Shown: piece by piece, positions 32,459 to 36,277 of the stretch | Numbering within the stretch: position 1 is the first letter of the stretch | Layout: every line of letters starts with the position of its first letter | DNA from: UBA6912 sp041611095 | Lineage (GTDB): Bacteria; Actinomycetota; Acidimicrobiia; Spongiisociales; UBA5794 | NCBI GenBank assembly: GCA_041611095.1 | Contig: JBFINP010000030.1 | Span: forward strand, 1 to 36,277 | Direction of reading: 5' to 3' | Length of the DNA: 36,277 nt | Program-made: the position numbers and the translations under genes | The notes under the pieces: model-generated | Told to the model about the DNA's origin: nothing | The model's input: the letters and a program-made list of their open reading frames with translations, nothing else | Database searches by the model: none

Positions 32459-33424
32459 ATGCGTGCGATCGTCATCGAGGACGTGGGCGGACCAGAAGTA
32501 CTCCAGCTGGTCGACATCGACCGGCCCGAGGGCGGCCCAGGACAGCTGGTCGTGCGTGTGGCGGCCGCCGGGGTCAACTTCATCGACACCTACCACCGCA
32601 CCGGTCTCTATCCCCTCCCGGTGCCCTTCACACCGGGACTCGAAGGCGCGGGCGAGGTGGTCGAGGCCGATCCTGACTCGGGATTCGCCGCAGGCGACAG
32701 GGTGGCGTGGAGCGGCTGTCTCGGCACATACGCGGAGATGGTCGCAGTGCCGGCAGACCAGGCGATCCGGCTACCCGAGGGAGTCGACCCGAAGGTCGCC
32801 GCGGCGGCGATGTTGCAGGGGATGACGGCCCATTACCTCGTCAACGACACGTTCCCCCTCGGAGCGGACGACCGGTGCCTCATCCATGCCGGCGCCGGCG
32901 GAGTCGGGCTGCTGTTGATCCAGATGGCCAAGGAGAAAGGCGCCGAGGTCTTCACGACCGTGTCGACGGAGGAGAAGGCGGAGCTCGCAGCGGGGGCGGG
33001 CGCCGACCACGTGATTCGGTACACGGAAGGGGACTTCGGCGATGCCGTGGAGCACATCGGCGGAGCTCGTCCGCTCGATGTCGTCTACGACGGAGTCGGC
33101 CGGACCACGTTCGACCGCGGCCTGGAGCTGCTCCGCCCCCGCGGGATGATGGTGCTGTTCGGCCAGTCGAGCGGCGTCGTGCCTCCGTTCGATCTCGCCC
33201 GTCTCGCCGGGAACGGATCGTTGTTCGTGACTCGTCCCACCCTCTTCACGCACATCACGACGCGAGAGGAGCTCGAGCGAAGGGCAGGTGACGTCCTGCG
33301 CGCGATCGCCGCGGGTCGGTTGGATGTTCACATCGGCCAGACGTGGCCGCTCGCCGAGGCCAGACAGGCTCAACAGGCCCTGACGAGCCGGGGAACCACC
33401 GGGAAGGTCCTCCTGATCCCGTGA
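32459..33424 (+). CDS. Quinone oxidoreductase-like protein (zinc-free MDR family)
   Basis: Protein of 321 aa, the normal length for NADPH:quinone reductases of the medium-chain dehydrogenase superfamily. The N-terminal GroES-like part has GVNFIDTYHRTGLYP and the G-x-E-G-x-G element LEGAGEV. The Rossmann part has AGAGGVG (144-150) for NADPH. Zinc ligands of the alcohol dehydrogenases are absent, as in QOR. ATG 32459 follows GAGGGAG. Likely one- or two-electron reduction of quinones; true substrate unknown. It is convergent with the next gene, 33 bases between stops. Confidence 0.9.
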   Translation: MRAIVIEDVGGPEVLQLVDIDRPEGGPGQLVVRVAAAGVNFIDTYHRTGLYPLPVPFTPGLEGAGEVVEADPDSGFAAGDRVAWSGCLGTYAEMVAVPADQAIRLPEGVDPKVAAAAMLQGMTAHYLVNDTFPLGADDRCLIHAGAGGVGLLLIQMAKEKGAEVFTTVSTEEKAELAAGAGADHVIRYTEGDFGDAVEHIGGARPLDVVYDGVGRTTFDRGLELLRPRGMMVLFGQSSGVVPPFDLARLAGNGSLFVTRPTLFTHITTREELERRAGDVLRAIAAGRLDVHIGQTWPLAEARQAQQALTSRGTTGKVLLIP

Positions 33425-33457
33425 CACAGGCGACTCCGGCAGGACGCCGATCGGCCA

Positions 33458-34201
33458 TCAGCGTCGAGCGACCGTCCTCCCCGCTGCGTTCTCGACGAGT
33501 GCGCGGAACAGCGCCCACGAGGCATGGTCATCGGCGTGCCCGAGGTACTCCGGGTGCCATTGCACGGCGAGGAGCGGCCAGTCCGGGTCCTCGTGCTCGA
33601 TGGCCTCGATGACCCCGTCGTCGGCCCAACCGACGGCCCGGAAACCGGGCGCCAGAAGCCGTACGGCCTGGTGGTGGATCGAGTTGACGTTTACGTCGGC
33701 TCCGCCGACCGCGGCCGCAACCCGGCACGCCTCATCCAACCTGACGTGCTGGTGTCCGTTGAACACGTGATGACCCATGACCGTGTGGTCGGCCGATCCA
33801 ATCTCCGTTGGGATGTCGCCGATCAGCGTCCCCCCGAAAGCGACGTTGACGATCTGGAGGCCTCGGCAGATCGCCAGCGTGGGCAGGCGTACCGTCGCTG
33901 CGACCCGGGCGAGCTCGATCTCGAACTCGTCCCGGTCGAAGTCGACCCCGTAGTTCTTCTCGTTGCGGACACCCCCGTAGCGAGCGGGATCGACGTCGCC
34001 GCCACCCGACAGCACGAGGCCATCGAGTCGTGCCAACAATGCCGGAACGTCAGCGGCCGGCACCGGCGCAAGCAACACAGGAACGCCCCCGGCCCGCAGA
34101 ACCGAATCGGTGTACGTGTGCTCCAGCGTGTGGGCATCGAGCTCGCCCCCGGAGGCCTTGATGGTTCGGGGGCGCGTGCTGATACCGATCACGGGATGCA
34201 T
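33458..34201 (-). CDS. Class I glutamine amidotransferase-like peptidase C26 (gamma-Glu-GABA hydrolase type)
   Basis: Protein of 247 aa. The nucleophile elbow AICRGLQIVNV has Cys112; His216 and Glu218 in VQWHPEYL complete the triad. LSGGGDVDPARYGG and NSIHHQAV are hallmarks of the PuuD/peptidase C26 family, which cleaves gamma-glutamyl bonds such as gamma-glutamyl-GABA in putrescine breakdown. No other putrescine gene is nearby, so the physiological substrate is open. ATG 34201 begins at the usual HPVIGIS; an in-frame start at 34270 would add 23 basic residues without family support. Confidence 0.9.
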   Translation of the reverse strand: MHPVIGISTRPRTIKASGGELDAHTLEHTYTDSVLRAGGVPVLLAPVPAADVPALLARLDGLVLSGGGDVDPARYGGVRNEKNYGVDFDRDEFEIELARVAATVRLPTLAICRGLQIVNVAFGGTLIGDIPTEIGSADHTVMGHHVFNGHQHVRLDEACRVAAAVGGADVNVNSIHHQAVRLLAPGFRAVGWADDGVIEAIEHEDPDWPLLAVQWHPEYLGHADDHASWALFRALVENAAGRTVARR

Positions 34202-34341
34202 GGGCCGATGATACCGGTGGACTCGATGCAGCCTCACTCGACAGGCGCCTCTCGATGGCGCGGAAGGCACGGTCCGATGCTCCGAAAGACCCTAGGCTGC
34301 CGAGCGACCCTCTCCCATGATTGGCCCAGGAGGTGAGGACG

Positions 34342-34782
34342 ATGATCGTCGTCGTAGGTGTTGACGACACGCCCCATTCGATCACCGTCGCCGAGCACGC
34401 GATTCGGGCGGCCGAGCACATGGGCGCCGAGCTGCACGCCGTCCACGTGTTCCACGTCCCTCCCGCCGTCACGGCCGGATACGGGATCTTCCCCATCGAC
34501 ATCGACAAGCTCGAGACCGCCGAGCGAAAGCGGATCTGGGGTCCGTTGGAGGGCCACCTCGCTCGGGCGAAGGTGCCGGTGCAGCAAGTCGACCTGGAGG
34601 GTTACCCGCCCGACGCACTCGTCGCCTACGTCAAGAACGTGAACGCGGCACTGTTGGTCGTCGGGACCCGCGGACGAGGTGAGCTGGCGTCACTGGTCCT
34701 GGGTTCCACGAGCCATCGTGCGATCCACCTCGCTCCCTGCGACGTTCTCGTCGTCAAGCCGCAGGCGACGCCGCCACTCTGA
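34342..34782 (+). CDS. Universal stress protein (UspA family)
   Basis: Protein of 146 aa. It has the N-terminal VVVGVDDTPHS strand-loop and the ATP-binding signature GTRGRGELASLVLGSTSHRAIHLAPCDVLVV (G-x2-G-x9-G-S/T pattern), so an ATP-binding Usp is expected. Such proteins help cells survive starvation and stress by poorly known means. ATG 34342 has AGGAGGTGAGG upstream, a very strong ribosome site. It diverges from the peptidase gene. Confidence 0.92.
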   Translation: MIVVVGVDDTPHSITVAEHAIRAAEHMGAELHAVHVFHVPPAVTAGYGIFPIDIDKLETAERKRIWGPLEGHLARAKVPVQQVDLEGYPPDALVAYVKNVNAALLVVGTRGRGELASLVLGSTSHRAIHLAPCDVLVVKPQATPPL

Positions 34783-34846
34783 GGGGTTTCGCCCTCGGCA
34801 GGCCTCGGGCCAGTTAGAAGCGACGGCCTCCCGGAGCGCAGCGTGC

Positions 34847-35611
34847 CTACTGGGCCGTCCAGCCTCCGTCCACGGCAAGGATCTGTCCGGTGACCATGGC
34901 ACCGGCGGGGGATGCCAGGTAGATCACCGCCGCGGCGACGTCGTCGATGGTGGCGACACGACCGATCGGAATGCGGTCGAGGACCGCCCCGAGGTAGTCG
35001 GGATCGTCGAGGCGCGCTGCGGTGCCGGGCGTGTAGACGAAGGTCGGAGCGACCGCGTTGACCGTGATCCCGCGCGCCGACCACTCGAGGCCAAGCACCT
35101 TCGTCAGCAGGTTCACGCCACCCTTGCTCGCCGAGTACACGGCATGCTCCCTGATCCCCACGATGCCGGCTTGTGAGCTGATGTTCACGATGCTGCCACT
35201 GCCGTGCGCGAGCATCAGGCGCCCCGCCGCACGACAGCAGAAGAAGGTGCCGCGCAGGTTCACGGCCATCATCTCGTCCCAGTCGTTCTCGGTGACGTCC
35301 TCCGCCGGGTGGTTGTCGCCATGCCCGGCGTTGTTCACGAGAACGTCGACCCGGCCGAAGTGATCGTGGACCGCGGCGAACGCCGCGTCGATCGACGCCA
35401 CGTCGCTCACATCCAGCGCTACAGGGAAGGCCTCGCCACCTTCGGCACGGATTTCGGCGGCGAGCGCCTCCAAGGCGTCGCGGTCCCTCGCACCGACCGC
35501 AACGATGCCGCCGGCGCGGGCGAGACTGCGCGCCAGCCCTCGGCCGATCCCGCGGCTGGCGCCCGTGACAATGCATACCTTCCCGTCCAGACGGAAGGAG
35601 ATGTCGCTCAT
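34847..35611 (-). CDS. Short-chain dehydrogenase/reductase (SDR)
   Basis: Protein of 254 aa, classical SDR length. TGASRGIG (16-23) binds NAD(P), NNAG (93-96) stabilises the fold, and Ser145, Tyr159 and Lys163 (YSASK) form the catalytic set. The family covers 3-oxoacyl-ACP reductase, glucose dehydrogenase and many alcohol dehydrogenases; substrate cannot be read from sequence. ATG 35611 fits the family N-terminus (FRLDGKVCIVTGAS). It is divergent from the last gene with 40 bases between starts. Confidence 0.92.
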   Translation of the reverse strand: MSDISFRLDGKVCIVTGASRGIGRGLARSLARAGGIVAVGARDRDALEALAAEIRAEGGEAFPVALDVSDVASIDAAFAAVHDHFGRVDVLVNNAGHGDNHPAEDVTENDWDEMMAVNLRGTFFCCRAAGRLMLAHGSGSIVNISSQAGIVGIREHAVYSASKGGVNLLTKVLGLEWSARGITVNAVAPTFVYTPGTAARLDDPDYLGAVLDRIPIGRVATIDDVAAAVIYLASPAGAMVTGQILAVDGGWTAQ

Positions 35612-35651
35612 CACGCCGACCCTACCCGACCGGCGATAGCCTCCCTCGCAC

Positions 35652-36277
35652 ATGAGGACCTCGCTGCGCCGCCTCCCCACAACCGTGCTCGTCGCCGTCG
35701 TTGCCTTCGTCATGCTCGGCCTCGGCGAGAGCGGGATCGGCACGGCGTGGCCCTCCGTCAGCCGCGACGTTGGCCGACCTCTGGAGGACCTGGGGACGCT
35801 GCTCGTGGTGGGCCTGACCGGGTACTCGGCCTCGAGCGCAATGTCGAGCCGGATCGCCCAACGATTGGGACTAGGAGCGACGACGGCCGTCTCGGCCCTG
35901 ACCTCGTTCGCCGGTCTGACGCTCTACGCCACCGCCGGGAGCTGGGCCCTCGTGATGCTCGCCGCCTTCGTGCTCGGCAGCGGTGGCGGCCTGCTCGACA
36001 GCGTGCTCAACGCCCACGCCGCCCATCGCTTCACGCCCGGCGGCATGAACCTCCTGCACGCAGGCTTCGGCATCGGAGCGACGCTGGGCCCGATCGTGAT
36101 GGCCACCGCCGTGGCATCCGGTGTCGGGTGGCAAAAGGGGTACACACTGATCGCCGCGGCGCAGCTGGCGATCTTGGCGCTGCTGTGGCATCGCCGGGAC
36201 ACGTGGGGGCCGCCGCCGGTATCGGCACCACGCAGCCGGCGGTTCCGGTTCGACGGCGTCGTCGCCCTGAGCCTGGC
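35652..36277 (+). CDS. MFS transporter, N-terminal part (runs off right edge)
   Basis: The first 208 codons, from ATG 35652, are open to the window end. Hydrophobic helices alternate with short loops (VLVAVVAFVMLGLGESGIGTAWP, LLVVGLTGYSASSAMSSRIAQRLGLG, LVMLAAFVLGSGGGLLDSVLNAH, GGMNLLHAGFGIGATLGPIVM). The LLDSVLN and NLLHAGFGIGA motifs recall the fucose-permease/sugar-like MFS branch. Substrate is unknown. Confidence 0.82.
   Translation, partial: MRTSLRRLPTTVLVAVVAFVMLGLGESGIGTAWPSVSRDVGRPLEDLGTLLVVGLTGYSASSAMSSRIAQRLGLGATTAVSALTSFAGLTLYATAGSWALVMLAAFVLGSGGGLLDSVLNAHAAHRFTPGGMNLLHAGFGIGATLGPIVMATAVASGVGWQKGYTLIAAAQLAILALLWHRRDTWGPPPVSAPRSRRFRFDGVVALSL

Noticed and set aside
34626..35576. Minus-strand 316-codon frame over the universal stress and SDR genes
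   Set aside because: Arg/Gly/Ser-rich shadow of the SDR gene; the SDR motifs are in another frame.
1..36277. tRNA, rRNA, CRISPR, transposase or phage genes
   Set aside because: Intergenic stretches were read for T-loop motifs, regular spacer repeats and transposase motifs; none was seen.

Overview
The window is a GC-rich (mostly mid-60s percent) bacterial chromosome segment. GTG/TTG starts, 4-base overlapping stop/start junctions, a class II (B12-dependent) ribonucleotide reductase with tandem NrdR boxes, a DUF222/HNH (13E12-type) gene, and an SLH domain of the CNPP...FCP type all suggest an actinobacterium, most likely of the class Acidimicrobiia. That placement is inference from gene content; there is no rRNA or other marker in view. 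I saw no tRNA, rRNA, CRISPR array, transposase or prophage module.

Layout. 1-3228 (minus): the N-terminal 1076 residues of a very large secreted SdrD-B/DUF11 surface protein that runs off the left edge. 3427-4898 (minus): a ParA ATPase with a partner carrying two ribbon-helix-helix-like segments. 5216-6469: MFS exporter (minus). 6703-7215: membrane-anchored OmpA-domain protein (plus), preceded by repeat-like DNA. 7346-11120: B12-dependent ribonucleotide reductase with a rich control region (22-bp palindrome inside the promoter, two NrdR boxes 32 bp apart, a consensus DnaA box) and a UUCG hairpin terminator. 11181-12088: a lower-GC two-gene operon of unknown function. 12203-15785: a zone with three single-base frameshifts, in a DUF222-HNH gene and in a class III adenylate cyclase-TPR gene, around an intact hemerythrin gene.

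15935-19143 (plus): a cytosolic-looking metzincin metalloprotease with a His-rich tail, a tiny protein that is a free-standing copy of the protease's N-terminal domain, and a small membrane protein. 19147-20604 (minus): GNAT acetyltransferase and YitT-family membrane protein. 20823-24967 (minus): a small membrane protein, OmpR-type regulator and intramembrane-type histidine kinase in one overlapping operon, then a secreted propeller-like protein. 25181-26993 (plus): a 49-codon leader ORF, an ECF sigma factor and a membrane protein with an acidic 13-residue tandem repeat, probably its anti-sigma partner. 27345-28427: TadG-like protein behind an AT-rich operator. 28678-32154: a 1158-residue protein joining two KH-like RNA-binding domains to a transmembrane helix, a SPOR-like domain and an SLH domain. 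32459-36277: quinone oxidoreductase, class I amidotransferase-like peptidase, universal stress protein, SDR, and the start of a second MFS transporter.

The two least familiar items are the KH-KH-TM-SPOR-SLH protein, which would link cytoplasmic RNA binding to the cell wall, and the metzincin with its free-standing N-terminal-domain partner. Cell-envelope functions dominate the window, but the genes form several independent units rather than one pathway.
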